This document shows, piece after piece, positions 11,416 to 21,526 of a DNA stretch of 64,000 nt. The DNA comes from Heloderma charlesbogerti (Eukaryota > Chordata > Lepidosauria > Squamata > Helodermatidae), in assembly GCA_026122225.1 (NCBI GenBank), contig JANEZZ010001871.1:806001-870000 (forward strand). The letters run 5' to 3'. Position 1 is the first letter of the stretch; every line of letters starts with the position of its first letter. The position numbers were made by a program, and so were the translations under genes. The notes under the pieces are model-generated. The model was not told the origin of the DNA and searched no databases. It worked only from the letters and a program-made list of their open reading frames with translations.

Positions 11416-11836
11416 AAAACACAATGCTGCTACCAGAAATACTTGTATTGCTGTGGCAAAGCTTGGAGAGAAGAGGACGCCCTTTATAGGGCTTCCTGAG
11501 GCTCCCAGCTGGTCTGTGAGGACCTGTGAGCACCTGCAAGCCCGGTGATTAATCCTGCAAGTACTGCAGTGTGGACCAGGCTACCTTTTGAATCTGGACA
11601 CCAGGTGGAGCTGCAGAGCTTCCCAGGTGGAGGACATCCATCCTCATCCTGACAGAGGGAGAGATGTGGCCTTAAAAAGGATGTTTTTATCAATTTTTTT
11701 ATTTGTTACAATTGACTGTTACGAGTTTATGGTTTTGTTATTTTTAAGCTGCCTTGGTAGGATTTGTATCCTGAAAGGCGGCAGATAAATAATTATCATA
11801 AATAAATGCCTTTTAGAGGTTCCTTTATACAATTAC

Positions 11837-12400
11837 CTGGTTCGCACGTAACAAGAAGCCACCCTTAGTGAATTTCCCTGTCAGTCCTCTTGTCCTGGCG
11901 GCAGCTGCTGCCATTTTGAATATTTAGGGTGTGGCAGGGGCATGCCATAGCTTCTTGTTACCTGTGAACCCAGTGAGTGTGGGTTGTTGGGCTGGTTGAC
12001 AAGCCACCTCCAATCCTAAAACAGCCCATGGAAGCTACCATGTACTCCTGTTGTTGTTCAGTCGTTCAGTCGTGTCCGACTCTTCGTGACCCCATGGACC
12101 ATAGCACGCCAGGCCTTCCTGTCCTGCGCTCTCTCCCGGAGCGTGCTCAAGTCCATATTCATTGCATCGGTGGTGCTATCTAGCCATCTCATCCCCTGCC
12201 GTCCCCTTCTCCTTTTGCCTTCAGTCTTTCCCAGCATCAGGGTCTTTTCCAGGGAGTTTTCTCTTCGCATTTGATTTCCTTTAGGATTGACTGATTTGAC
12301 CTCCTTGCAGTCCTGAATATTTAAAATAGTGGTGGCAGCTGCTGTGAGAAACCCCACAAGGAAATTCATCCACAGTGCCTTCTCAGTAGGTGTGAACCAG
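11837..12400. mobile_element. GGTTCACAC-type palindromic DNA elements, with a LINE insertion
   Basis: CCTGGTTCGCACGTAACAAG at 11836 pairs with CTTGTTACCTGTGAACCCAG ending near 11971 as one palindrome. A further reverse-complement arm, CTGCTGTGAGAAA to GGTGTGAACCAG, ends at 12400. The BovB fragment at about 12048-12310 lies between the arms. Terminal sequence resembles the 25.5-26.3 kb cluster. No clear duplication was found. Confidence 0.6.
12048..12310 (-). mobile_element. BovB (RTE-clade) LINE, 5'-truncated 3' end
   Basis: On the plus strand the tail reads TTGTTGTTCAGTCGTTCAGT then CGTGTCCGACTCTTCGTGAC and CCCATGGAC, the well-known BovB 3' end also seen in ruminants. The minus-strand frame encodes the C-terminal ORF2 signature: GKRRRGRQGMRWLDSTTDA and DRKAWRAMVHGVTKSRTRL. 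Only the last roughly 260 bp remain. BovB is abundant in squamates and ruminants and is accepted to have moved horizontally. BovB supplies the enzymes that mobilise Sauria-type SINEs such as the one at 40.08 kb. Confidence 0.9.
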
Positions 12401-12410
12401 TCCATAATCC

Positions 12411-13246
12411 CAGGCAAGGTCCCAGATCTCACAAAACCTCAGACAATTAAGTCCAAACAAGCTCAGTGTTGCCCCCTTTTCCCTTACCCAGAGCAATCTC
12501 TGGTCCCCCAGTTTTTGGCAAGGCAGACTGTGTGTGTGTGTGTGGGGGCGTCCTTGGAAGCACAGCCCCAGTCAGTTTTCTCAAGTAGTAAGATACTAAT
12601 ATGTGAGTTATAAATCTGTTTTCCAAACAGACGTACGTAGTCCAAAACAAACCCTTCTTCAGACCCCAGCTATCAAGTATGCTGTGTCAGGCAGTGAGAG
12701 GGCAAAGATCACCTCCTTGGGCACACTTTCCACAATCTGGGTGGCACAGCTGGGAAGGGCCTCTCTCTTGTGGCCATTTACTGAACCTCAGACAGGAAGG
12801 AGACATGGAAGAGTAGGATGGCCATGTGTCTGACACAGCACAGCTTGACAGAATAGCAGCTTCTTGGGGGAGGGGCTTGACAGGACCTCAGGATGTGGAG
12901 AAAGAGCAAACACCCCTCCCCGCACACTGCAGTCCTAATCCCGATCACCTGTCATGACTTCAATTTTTAAAAAAAGATACGTGAAAAGCAATCACACATT
13001 TTAGGTTATCATCTAGTTGGTCCTAATTGTGCAGACTTCGTTCTTTTAAGTAAAATGTTTTCAGTGAAAATGTGATTATGTGTTCCCTATCAATTGGATT
13101 TGAATTAGATAAGGAAAATTATGATAGTTAGAAGAATCAAAAATCTGTTGAGGATGTGCACTCTGTGTATATATGAATTATACATACACAACTTTCTGTG
13201 GAAAATGTCTACATTTTCAAAAGTCCTAAAGAGAAAAAAGGCTTTG
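12411..13246. other. No gene recognised
   Basis: Nothing recognisable except a (TG)n run at about 12532-12544. Confidence 0.35.
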
Positions 13247-13254
13247 CTGTAGAT

Positions 13255-13583
13255 CAGGGGTGATGAATTACTTTCAGCTTGACATCTGAATTCAATTTCC
13301 GAGAAGCTGCAGGCGGGGAGGGAGGGGGCGTATTCCAGTGGTGAACGGACCAAAGACAAATGGGGCAGGGCCAAAATATCAAGAATAGTGGTATATTTTA
13401 GCTTAAAGCTCTTACTACAAGTAACTAAGCCTTAGGAGAGGCATTTCAACCTTTGAGGATTGAGAAAATAGTGAGCAAAAACCAGGAAACCACCAAACAA
13501 TTGGTGGTCGGGGGGGCGCGTGGCCACCTGGGGAACGCCGGAGGGTCAGATTTGGCCCGTGGGCCTGAGGTTCAAAATTCCTG
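13255..13583. mobile_element. Non-autonomous hAT element, family 3, with perfect duplication
   Basis: A perfect 8-bp direct repeat ctgtagat flanks the element at 13247-13254 and 13584-13591. Ends are CAGGGGTGATGAATT and AAAATTCCTG, imperfect inverted repeats. Inside is the family landmark GCCTTAGGAGAGGCATTTCAA and a GGGCCTGAGGTT block near the right end. The family recurs at 24.75, 27.3, 30.7, 31.46, 38.96 and 51.9 kb. Confidence 0.88.
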
Positions 13584-13954
13584 CTGTAGATAAATCAAAA
13601 TGTTGTTAAGGACATCTTAACATGGTCCTTTCTAAATGGAGCAACATGTTTCAGAAAACAGAAGACCATCCTGCTCCCCAATTTTGTTCTCAAAGGGATC
13701 TGTTAGCAAAATTCTGTTCACGCAGGCCTTTGTGTTCTTGTGTGCCACCTTAAACTGTTTTGAGGGGTGTTCTCCAAAATCCCTTTTAATTTAGCAAATT
13801 AGAATGATAAAACCACTTGCATGAAAAACTATTTGCCTGAAAAAACTTGTGGTGTACAGTAAACTTTCTAAAATAGAGGGAGCAATACTTCGGCCAGACA
13901 TTTTTAATCAATTTTTATTGTGAGTTTCAACAAAACTCACAATAAAAAATTGTG

Positions 13955-14031
13955 AGGTTGGACTCGATGGTCTGGGGTTGGACTTGATGGTCTTATAGGC
14001 CCCTTCCAACCCTACTATTCTATGATACTAT
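13955..14031 (+). mobile_element. CR1 LINE 3'-end fragment
   Basis: GTTGGACTTGATGGTCTTAT and CCCTTCCAACCCTACTATTC followed by TATGAT match the 3' end of the CR1 copies at 29.0 and 42.7 kb. The first part (GGTTGGACTCGATGGTC) is partly duplicated. No coding part remains. Confidence 0.75.
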
Positions 14032-14308
14032 TTCATGACTATTGTATGAAAACAAAACAAACAAGAACATATCAAAACCAAAAATTTAAAAATATAACAA
14101 CATACTCTAAAGAACTTCAGCCAGACATAATTAGGCCAATAACTCACACAACTCATCCACAACAAATATCTAGGATGGTGGAGCAACGGGAATTCCCAGC
14201 CAGCCAAATAGCTGTGGTATTAGACACACTGTATTCAACCTCTGTCAAGCTCAGGCAGGCCGCAACACAAAGTTCTTAGCAGAATTACCTTCTGACCAAC
14301 CTATAACA

Positions 14309-14433
14309 CAGCCTTCCCCAACCTTGCACCTTCCAAAAGTATTGGACTACAATTCCCATAATCCCCATGCTAGATGGGAGATGATGGGATTGTAGTCCAA
14401 CACATTTGGACGGTGCAGGGTTGGGGAAGGCTG
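14309..14433. mobile_element. Palindromic hAT MITE, family 1, with duplication
   Basis: It begins CAGCCTTCCCCAACCTTGC and ends with the reverse complement GGTTGGGGAAGGCTG. Flanks are ctataaca (14301-14308) and ctataact (14434-14441), 7 of 8 matching. The middle carries ACTACAATTCCCAT and its complement. No coding capacity. Confidence 0.88.
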
Positions 14434-14693
14434 CTATAACTGATTAGAGCTCTTTACAAACATCGCATCACTTACTGGGCTGCGATGCAGATGTCAGACA
14501 GACCAGGGCTTGATAGAGTACAAATGGAAGAGCCTAATGGAGGAAGACTCTTTTTCTTTTCTCTTTTGTGATCTCACAGCTCTGTTCTCAGGATGAAGCT
14601 GGGTGGCTGAGATATCTCCAGATCCTTTCTGGGGGTTTTAAATTAATTTTAAACTGTTGGGAATGTGAAAAAAGAAGGGTTTGGGGTGGCAGG

Positions 14694-14993
14694 TAAAGTC
14701 CGAATCAGCCCCACATTAGTAGCCACGGATGTAGAGAAAACACACTCAACTGGTGGGTTAGGAACAGGCTTAACTTGAGATATAACAAGCTTACATCTCG
14801 AGGTAAGTTGGCTGAGGTCCGCCTCATGGTCAGCATCCCTTGCAGGAGGAAGCAGGAAGGAGAATAGAGAATAGGGGGAGGAGACAAGGAAAAAGACAAT
14901 ATGATCTCCCAGAGACCCCTCCCACTTGACTCAGGTACATATTAACCCTTTACATCCAGGTTAAATTGACTCATGGCCCGAGGCCCTCCCACA
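14694..14993 (-). repeat. Copia 3' LTR
   Basis: In element orientation it begins TGTGGGAGGGCCTCGGGCC and ends GGACTTTA. It is about 94% identical by eye to the LTR at 21527-21824. It contains gatataacaagcttacatct in plus orientation in both copies. Confidence 0.92.
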
Positions 14994-15014
14994 CCTCTTC
15001 TTGAGGGCAATGGG

Positions 15015-15782
15015 TCACTGCACTAAACTCATGCCCATCAGGTGGTGCTGGTGCAGTTCCCCCGGCAGAGGCTCTATCAGCACATCTGCCACCATTTCTT
15101 CAGTCGGGCAATGCTTCAGTTTAATCACCTCTTGCTCTACTAAGTCTCTGATCAGGTGATACCCCAGGTCAATGTGCTTCATCTGTGGCCTCAGTTTCTT
15201 GCTCGATGCCAGCTTTAAGCACCCTTGATCGTCTTCATATAGCGCTGTGGCTTGTGTGTTCCCCAGTCCCATGTCAATGAATAATTGTCTGAGCCAAATC
15301 ACTTTCTGACATGCACTGGCTGCTGTCACATATTCTGCTTCTGTGGAAGACATGGCCACAAGTGCCTGCTTCTTACTGGCCCAACTGATAGTCCCGCTGT
15401 TGTGTGTGAACAGGTTTCCTGATGTGGACTTGCGGTCTGACTCGTCGCCCACCCAGTCTGCATCCACAAACCCGATCAGCCCTGCGTGTGTGCTGCTGGG
15501 CAGTTTGAGCTTTGCATGTGTGATACCTTTCAAGTAGCTCATCACACATTTCACTCTGTTCCAGTTGCATTGAGATGGCTTGGCCACTTTCCTGCTCAGG
15601 ATGCCCATGGCTGCAGCTATGTCTGGTCTGGTAACTGTCGCGATGAACGGCAGCTTACCAATGGCCCTTCGATACTGCCGATTATCTGACAGTGGGATGT
15701 CATCATCTCGCCCCTTCAGGTGATCTGTGGTCATGGAAGTCTTGACTCCCTTCGCCTCTGCCATTCTGAACTCCAGCAGCAT
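15015..15782 (-). pseudogene. Copia RNase H domain and end of RT
   Basis: The 255-residue open stretch holds the copia RNase H signature. Motifs in order: RPDIAAAMGILSRKVAKPS, WNRVKCVMSYLKGI, GFVDADWVGDESDRKSTSG (first catalytic Asp), AMSSTEAEYVTAA (catalytic Glu), WLRQLF, LYEDDQGCLKLA (catalytic Asp; usual form DNQ, here DDQ) and MKHIDLGYHLIRD. In an active element it degrades the RNA strand of the RNA-DNA hybrid. It is the longest intact frame of the element, but upstream frameshifts isolate it. Confidence 0.9.
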
Positions 15783-16493
15783 CTCCTCGAACTTTTGTCT
15801 TTGGCTAAGGGGGAAGCTCCCATCATCTCTTCTCGACTTGTATACTCAGATAGTACGCTATTGGACCCAGGTCCTTGATTTCAAAGTTCTGCTTCAGTCT
15901 GAGCATAATTTCCATGCCATTGCTTTCCCGCCCATAGCACAGAACTGAATCGTCCACATACACCAGTATGTCTACCCACCTGCCCCCTTTCTGGTATAGA
16001 GGCAGGAGTCTGCTTTCCCCTTGGTGAAGCCCAGATTTACTAGGACTCCATTAATTTTCTCATTCCAGGCCCTGGCAGCCTGCTTAAGTGCATAAATGCT
16101 TTTGTGCAGTTTGTACACTTTCCTTGCTTCTTCTGGATCTACAAACCCTGGCGGCTGCGTCATGTACAGGTCTTCTTCTATTTCACCATACAGGAATGCT
16201 GTTTTAATGTCTAGATGCCCAACTTGCATCTCCCTGCTGGCTGCTACGTTCAACATTGCTCTAATGCTGGTGTGCTTTGCCACTGGGGCAAACATTTCAT
16301 CGTAGCCCTCCCCATACTTTTGAGAGTATCTCTTCGCTATTAACCTGGCTTTGTAGCGCTCTACTTCACCACCTGCGTTGCACTTCACTTTGAAGGTACA
16401 CTTGCAGCCGATTGCCTTGGGGAGAAGTTCAGTCAGGGTCCAGGTCCCATTTGGTGTAGTAAGTCCATCTCTTCCTGTACTGCCTTCTTCCAC
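15783..16493 (-). pseudogene. Copia reverse transcriptase (RVT_2), frameshifted
   Basis: The frame carries TFKVKCNAGGEVERYKARL, FAPVAKHTSIRAML, VGHLDIKTAFLYGEIEEDLY (catalytic Asp) and KSIYALKQAARAW, all copia RT blocks. A single-base frameshift near 15970 gives a stop; in the next frame the catalytic YVDD motif is present at 15949-15960, followed by DLGPIAYYL. A further stop lies near 15840. The domain would copy element RNA into DNA in a particle. Confidence 0.9.
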
Positions 16494-16502
16494 CTGTCTG
16501 CC

Positions 16503-16826
16503 TCATCCTTGGGCAAGGAAGCAGGCAATGTCCTCCCAACTCACTGGCTCTTGGATCTGCTGTGCTCTGCCTGCAAAATAATAGTCCCTGGACCTGGCTG
16601 GCGGCACACCTTTGGTGGCCCTCTTCGACCTCCTGGGTTCCTGCTGCTCTGCTGTGTTCAGCTTGGGCTCCCCAGTGTTACCAGCCTCACTGTTGGGATT
16701 AGGTGTGTCAGCTGCCCTCTTGTACTCTTTGGGCTCTGTGGGCTCTCCTTCTCCACTCCCAGGTGTGCTCAGGTTCACCTCTATTAGCTCTATAGTCCCA
16801 GGCCTCGCAGTCTCATTGAACTTCAC
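16503..16826 (-). pseudogene. Copia linker between integrase and RT
   Basis: A charged, low-complexity segment rich in Glu, Pro and Asn ends with RRSKRATKGVPPARSRDYY, the typical copia motif between integrase and RT. It is in a different frame from the RT start at 16493. Confidence 0.75.
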
Positions 16827-16829
16827 ACT

Positions 16830-17180
16830 TCGGCTGACTATGATGCTGCAGTCTTGGGGAATAAGGATTCTGTAGCCTGTATGGTGGGGACTATATCCTG
16901 CCAGAACCCCTTCGATGGCTCTGTCAGCCAGTCATCCTTTCCTGTTCTGGGATGTGAGCACAGGCCTTACACCCAAACACTCCCAGATGGCCCACCTTTG
17001 GCTTGGCCCCATGCCACAGTTAGAAAGGTGTTTTACTAGTGGCCCTGGCTGGCAGCCTGTTTTGTATGTAGGCCGCTGTAGACACCGCCTCTCCCCAGAA
17101 TTTGAATGGTAGATTTACATCCGACAGCACGCTTCTTACCATGCCTAGGAGTGACCTGTTGCGCCTCCGATGCCATTCTA
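16830..17180 (-). pseudogene. Copia integrase, C-terminal half
   Basis: The minus-strand reading gives RRRNRSLLGMVRSVL, PFKFWGEAVSTAAYIQNRLP and a HLGVFGCKA block, the copia integrase motifs following the last catalytic residue. Stops and shifts interrupt it. The catalytic Glu block expected just upstream (QNG.AER) is damaged at the boundary with the A+T-rich insertion. Confidence 0.82.
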
Positions 17181-17490
17181 TTTTAAAAACTATATCTATA
17201 ATCTTAACAATCTTACAGTTTAATAAACAACCTTACATTTCAATATCATATCATCAATCTTATATCAAAGAAACAGGTCTACAATTCATTCCCAGAAGCC
17301 TATATTAATAATATAATAATAATAATAATATAGTGTTATATAATAATAAAACTTAATATAAACCTTCAACAGTCAGTAACATATTTTATACTAGATATAT
17401 TATCTGTTTTGAAATAAAAAATATAAAGAAAAGCAAGAAAAAATGAAGATGAAAGAGAGTACATGAATATATGTATAATCATTTATCTTC
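17181..17490. other. A+T-rich insertion within the copia integrase
   Basis: About 310 bp, very A+T rich, with an (ATA)n run at about 17311-17335. It separates REMEAEDK of the integrase core from RRRNRSLL. I see no terminal repeats and cannot classify it. It has the look of an untranslated LINE tail or simple-sequence expansion. Confidence 0.6.
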
Positions 17491-18079
17491 TGCTTCCATC
17501 TCTCTTCCGATGTACTTTCCTGCACTGTCAGTACGAATGGTGCCCAATGTCTTGCGGAATTTGTTCTTGGTTGCTGCAACAAACTCCTTCAGCTTGCGTA
17601 GTACTTGATCCTTACGCTTGATGATGCACAGTGTTGTGAATCTGGAATTATTCTCAATGAAGGTGAGGAAGCACTTACCCCCTCCAGGGGTTATCACCTC
17701 CATTGGTCCACAGTGGTCAGAATGGATGAGCTCCAGTGGTTCTTTAGCTCTGCTCTCATTTGCCTTGGGCAGTGGGGCTCGCGTGGACTTGGTCTTGATG
17801 CAGCACACAAAGCTCATCCTTGACCTGTATGCTGGGATCTGTAAATCTGCAGTGAGTTCTTCGGTCACCAACTCTTTCACTGCCTCCATGCTTCTGTGCC
17901 ATATGCGTCTATGCCAGAGGTGGATGCAACTGTTGTGGGGTGTGTGGTCTGCCCTCCTGGCCTCTTCTCTGCTGCCAGCAATGTCATACATAGAGTTCCG
18001 TACCCTGGCATTGCCCCACAATCTCCCTTCTCTGGAGATTGGGCATTCATCCCCTTTGAAAAGTAGGACAAATCCATCA
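17491..18079 (-). pseudogene. Copia pre-integrase zinc region and integrase core
   Basis: The frame contains LWHRRIWHRSMEAVKELV (GAG-pre-integrase HHCC part), FVCCIKTKSTRAPLP, EPLELIHSDHCGPMEVITPGG (first catalytic Asp), and TIRTDSAGKYIGREME (second Asp; the family normally has a DNGGEY motif). The last catalytic Glu lies beyond the insertion. It would insert the cDNA into the genome. Confidence 0.88.
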
Positions 18080-18087
18080 GTGGTAAG

Positions 18088-18740
18088 TAGGGATGTATGA
18101 AAGTCACTTACCTTTTCGAAGGGTGACATTCGCGGTGGGGGGGAGGTGCTCCGTCCCTCCCTCCGAAATTCTTTCCGGCCAGCTCCACTCCGTGGCGATT
18201 CCACGGAGTCACTGGCTGGGGCTGCCCGCAGCCGGACATCCGGCTGCTGGGCAGCCTGCAGGGATGCAAATGGCGGCTGCCATAGCTGCCGCCATTTGTG
18301 TCCCTGTATGTTGCCGTGATAGGCTATGTAAAAATTTTCGTAGCCTATCACAGCAAAAACCACAACAAAACAGCGAACACAAATGGCGGCGGCTACGGTG
18401 GCCGCCATTTGTGTTCCCTTTTTTTGGGGGGCCGTGATAGGCTACGTAAATATTTATGTAGCCTATCACGGCAAAAGAGATGGGTGCAAATGGCGGCCAC
18501 TACGCCATTTGCACCCCTCTCTTTTGCTGTAATAGCCTACGTCCTTTGCATCCCTGTGGAAGCCATGATAGGCTGTGTAAGTATTTACGTAGCCTATCAT
18601 GGCAAAAAAAGGGAATGCAAATGGCGTCCCTGCGTTAGCTGTGATAGGCTACGTAAGTATTTACGTAGCCTATCATGGCTATAGTGAAGAAGTGAATGGT
18701 GGCCGCGGCCGCCATTCACAAAGCAGTGCGAACGGCAGCA
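18088..18740. mobile_element. Fold-back element with alternating palindrome modules
   Basis: It begins TAGGGATGTATGAAAG at 18088, matching the terminus of the 1002-1992 element. Inside are palindrome modules in the order B, A, B, A, B, half A, A, half B, A. A modules are at about 18316-18351, 18432-18472, 18562-18603 and 18638-18679. B modules are at about 18252-18300, 18377-18418 and 18483-18518. It interrupts the copia element between protease and pre-integrase. No right terminus or duplication matching gtggtaag (18080-18087) was found, so the right end is truncated or rearranged. A GGCCGCGGCC block near 18702 is shared with 1598-1608. Confidence 0.82.
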
Positions 18741-19344
18741 TAGGTGTCCCGTTTCGTGCGCCTTTTGGTGATCCAGTTCCTTGAAGAACTCCCTCTGGCT
18801 AGTCATGTGGCTGCTAGCCCCTGCGTCCAGCACCCAAACTAGGTTGTGCCTCTGAGCTCTGGTTACTCCGAGGTAAACAGACCGGCAGGAACTGCCCCCT
18901 TGTGGCTCACAGCTTACTCTGCCTTGCCCTCTGTTGCTCTTGGGCTCCCTCTTATGGCTGTTTTCAGGACAGTCTCTCTTGAAATGTGACTTGGCTCCAC
19001 ATTTGTAGCATTCTCTTGTCTTTGCCTTAAGGGCTTGTTCTGATTCCCTTGTGGCCTTTGTTTCTGGCCTAGCCTTTGTCCTCTTACATGAGGCGTCGGC
19101 CATGTTTTCCATCCTGCGATTCCACTCATTAATCAGCCTGGCCTTTACATAATCTAATTTTAGCTTGTCTTCAGGGCGCGTTTCCAAGGCTGTTACAAGG
19201 GGTTCATAGGAGTCATCTAGGCTGCACAAAATGGCCACATCTTCCTCTGGGGTCTCTGAGCCAATTGGTTGCAGCTCCTCAACAACTTGCAAGGCTGGAT
19301 TTATATGGTCTGGCAAGCTAGTTTCTGTCTCAAGCCTCATTTTA
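18741..19344 (-). pseudogene. Copia gag C-terminus with zinc knuckle, and protease start
   Basis: The open frame reads through gag (SYEPLVTALETRPEDK, DYVKARLINEWNRR), a CCHC knuckle CYKCGAKSHFKRDC that binds element RNA, and then VWVLDAGASSHMTSQREFF, the copia aspartic protease active site (usually DSGAS or DTGAS, here DAGAS). The frame then enters the fold-back insertion. The upstream gag is cut off near 19345. Confidence 0.9.
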
Positions 19345-21087
19345 AACTGCTTTGTTATCCGATGTGCTCTAGTTAGACCCGTGTACAGCCTTGCACACGT
19401 TCTTAACGAGACTCACACACCCACATGTGAGGAATCTTTAGACATTGGCAATAAAGCGTCTATGGCTAAGATGGCAATTCCCATCCAAAGAGATTCACAC
19501 TCAAGACACTGTTGGAGAGGATAACGCCACAATGGCACATTTATTGGGGTTTACAAAGATTCAGATGCACAAGCTAGTTTTGGGGGAATTAGCTGAACAA
19601 ATGGATTTAACGCTTAAGACCAGTTGGGGATGCTCCAGCCTTCACCAAGTTATACTTTGGTGGGGAAATTAGCTGCATTCTTGGTGAAACTGAGCTCCAG
19701 GTCTAAAAGCAGTTTTCAAGACTGTGGGAAGGAGTCTTCTCAAGGCCTGAAACACATAGACGCGTGTGCGCGCGCACACACACACACAGAAGGGAAAGGG
19801 GGTGGAGGCTACAATTTCTACAAAGAACCTCTACAAGCAATATACCTTTCCTTGGGCTGAAGCCCTTTCCTGCAGACAGGAACTAGTACGCCTTGCAATT
19901 CCTGGTCTCAGGTGAAGAGGAAGGAAATCAGAGAGCCTTGACTGGGGAGGCAAAGCACCCACTGTTGGCACCTTGCTCTGGCAAGCAAGGAGCTTAGTGA
20001 TTTCAGCACAAAGCCTTTCCTCTGGGAGGAGAGACTCTTGAGTGATTTCAGCAGCAGTGTGGCACCTCGCCCCTGCAGGGGTGAGGCACCCAGTGATTTC
20101 AGCAGCATGGCCCCCCACCTCTGGGAAGAGGGGGACTCTGACTGCCCCAACCTGAGGCTTCTTATACAGTTCAGAGAAAGGCAGTGACATCACTAATATC
20201 CTAGAGGGGACCAAAGAACAGAATCGGATAAGTAAATGGAGGAATGAGCGTACCGACTTGAGTATTTTAACGAAGGAAGAAATGGCTGCTGGAAATACTC
20301 TCCCTTATATAGTTTGGAGGACAATGAATAGGATGAGGGTGAGGGTACCAAGGTGTAAGACGAATTTATTTAAGTGGGGGTTGCTGGTTGACGATAATAC
20401 ATTACTTGAATGTGGAGAAACACAAGACCCAGCGCATCTGATGGTGTGTCGATTACTGCCAGAGTCTTGTACTGTTGACGATATACAGCAAGCTAATGAT
20501 AAAGCTGTGGCGGTGGCTACGTTTTGGCAGAGCAAAGTTTGATCTGGACACGAAATAAATAAATAAATAAATGACATCACAACGCTGATGAGCCAGACAC
20601 TGCTCATAGGCACTGGCAATGGTACTTGCTATGGGAGAAAGACTGAGTTGGCCTCCCTTCTTGTATAACAAAAGAGGATGCTTGAGAATGATGGCTGTAC
20701 TTGCCAAAAACAAAAGTCTTACTCCGCTATCTCTTATTCGCTTAACAGAAGATGACCTTGCATCTTAATGACTGTCTTAAAGACAGGTGTCAAGGCTGGA
20801 GTTCAACAATAGCATATTGCAGGTGGTTGACTAGGTAACTTATCAAATATCTCTCTTGCTATTCAGCACATTCATGTTCTGCTGAATTTTGAGCCCCACC
20901 TTTGGCTTTGGGGAATGCATTTGAAGAAGTCCATCAGAAACTGAATTGCCTGATCTAGTCTTGCATGATGCTTTCAACCCTGTTCCTGTGGCTTTCTCCC
21001 ACCTTTGCTGGGGATGAAGTCACCTGGCTTTTTGGCTGTGTCTCAAAATGGAGTCAGTACCATTCACTCAAAAGAGAGCTACTTCAT
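19345..21087. other. Composite insertion splitting copia gag
   Basis: About 1.7 kb of foreign sequence separates KLFLKRKLL from MRLETETSLPDH of gag. It contains a (CA)n tract at about 19768-19788 and a LINE 3' end at 20194-20571. The left junction could be read as TGTTATCC at 19353 and the right as ATAGCA near 21088, hinting at an LTR-like element, but I could not confirm ends or a clean duplication. Confidence 0.55.
20194..20571 (+). mobile_element. LINE 3' end with 9-bp duplication (Jockey-like family)
   Basis: A perfect direct repeat tgacatcac flanks it at 20185-20193 and 20572-20580. The right end is an (AAAT)n tail. The frame 20258-20542 encodes the C-terminal zinc-type tail TLPYIVWRTMNRMRVRVPRC, LFKWGLLVDDN and CGETQDPAHLMVCRLLP. 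The same family is present as a longer copy at 22932-23867. The clade is uncertain; the RT style resembles Jockey/I-group LINEs. Confidence 0.85.
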
Positions 21088-21404
21088 AGCAGCTTCCTCT
21101 TCAAGAAAAGCTTTGCATTTATGCTGGTAGGCTGGCGCACTATCCACAGAGTCTCCCACATTTGCTTAGCTGTTTTCTCATTTCTGATGTGGAGCAACTG
21201 GTCATTTTGGACTGATAGAGCAATTGTTGCCCTTGCTTTTTTGTCCCCTTTGTCCCAGTCCTGGGGGGTTTCTGTGGGGTGAGCTGATTCCAGAACCTCC
21301 CACAAGTCGTCTTTCACTAGCACCATGTCCATCTTGAACTTCCATATCTGGTAGTTCCCAGTGCCTAGTTTTTCCATGGCTGCATGTACATTTCCTTCAG
21401 CCAA
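21088..21404 (-). pseudogene. Copia gag N-terminus
   Basis: The frame begins MAEGNVHAAMEKLGTGNYQI and continues with WKFKMDMVLVKDDLWEVL and KAKQMWE-like gag motifs (DUF4219/UBN2 type). The start lies about 120 bp inside the 5' LTR, a normal leader length. It ends at LFLKRKLL where foreign sequence begins. Confidence 0.88.
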
Positions 21405-21526
21405 TATTCCACCCTCTGAGATTTTTTTTGTTCCCCTTGTCTATCCGATAGGCAGTACTCACAGGTTTCCAGGTGATTCCTTGCAAAATACTTTTTCTTC
21501 TTTATTGGCTGCTGGGTCCATAACCT

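Noticed and set aside
18080..18087. gtggtaag as a target duplication of the 18.1 kb fold-back element
   Set aside because: No second copy was found at the right end, so it cannot be claimed.
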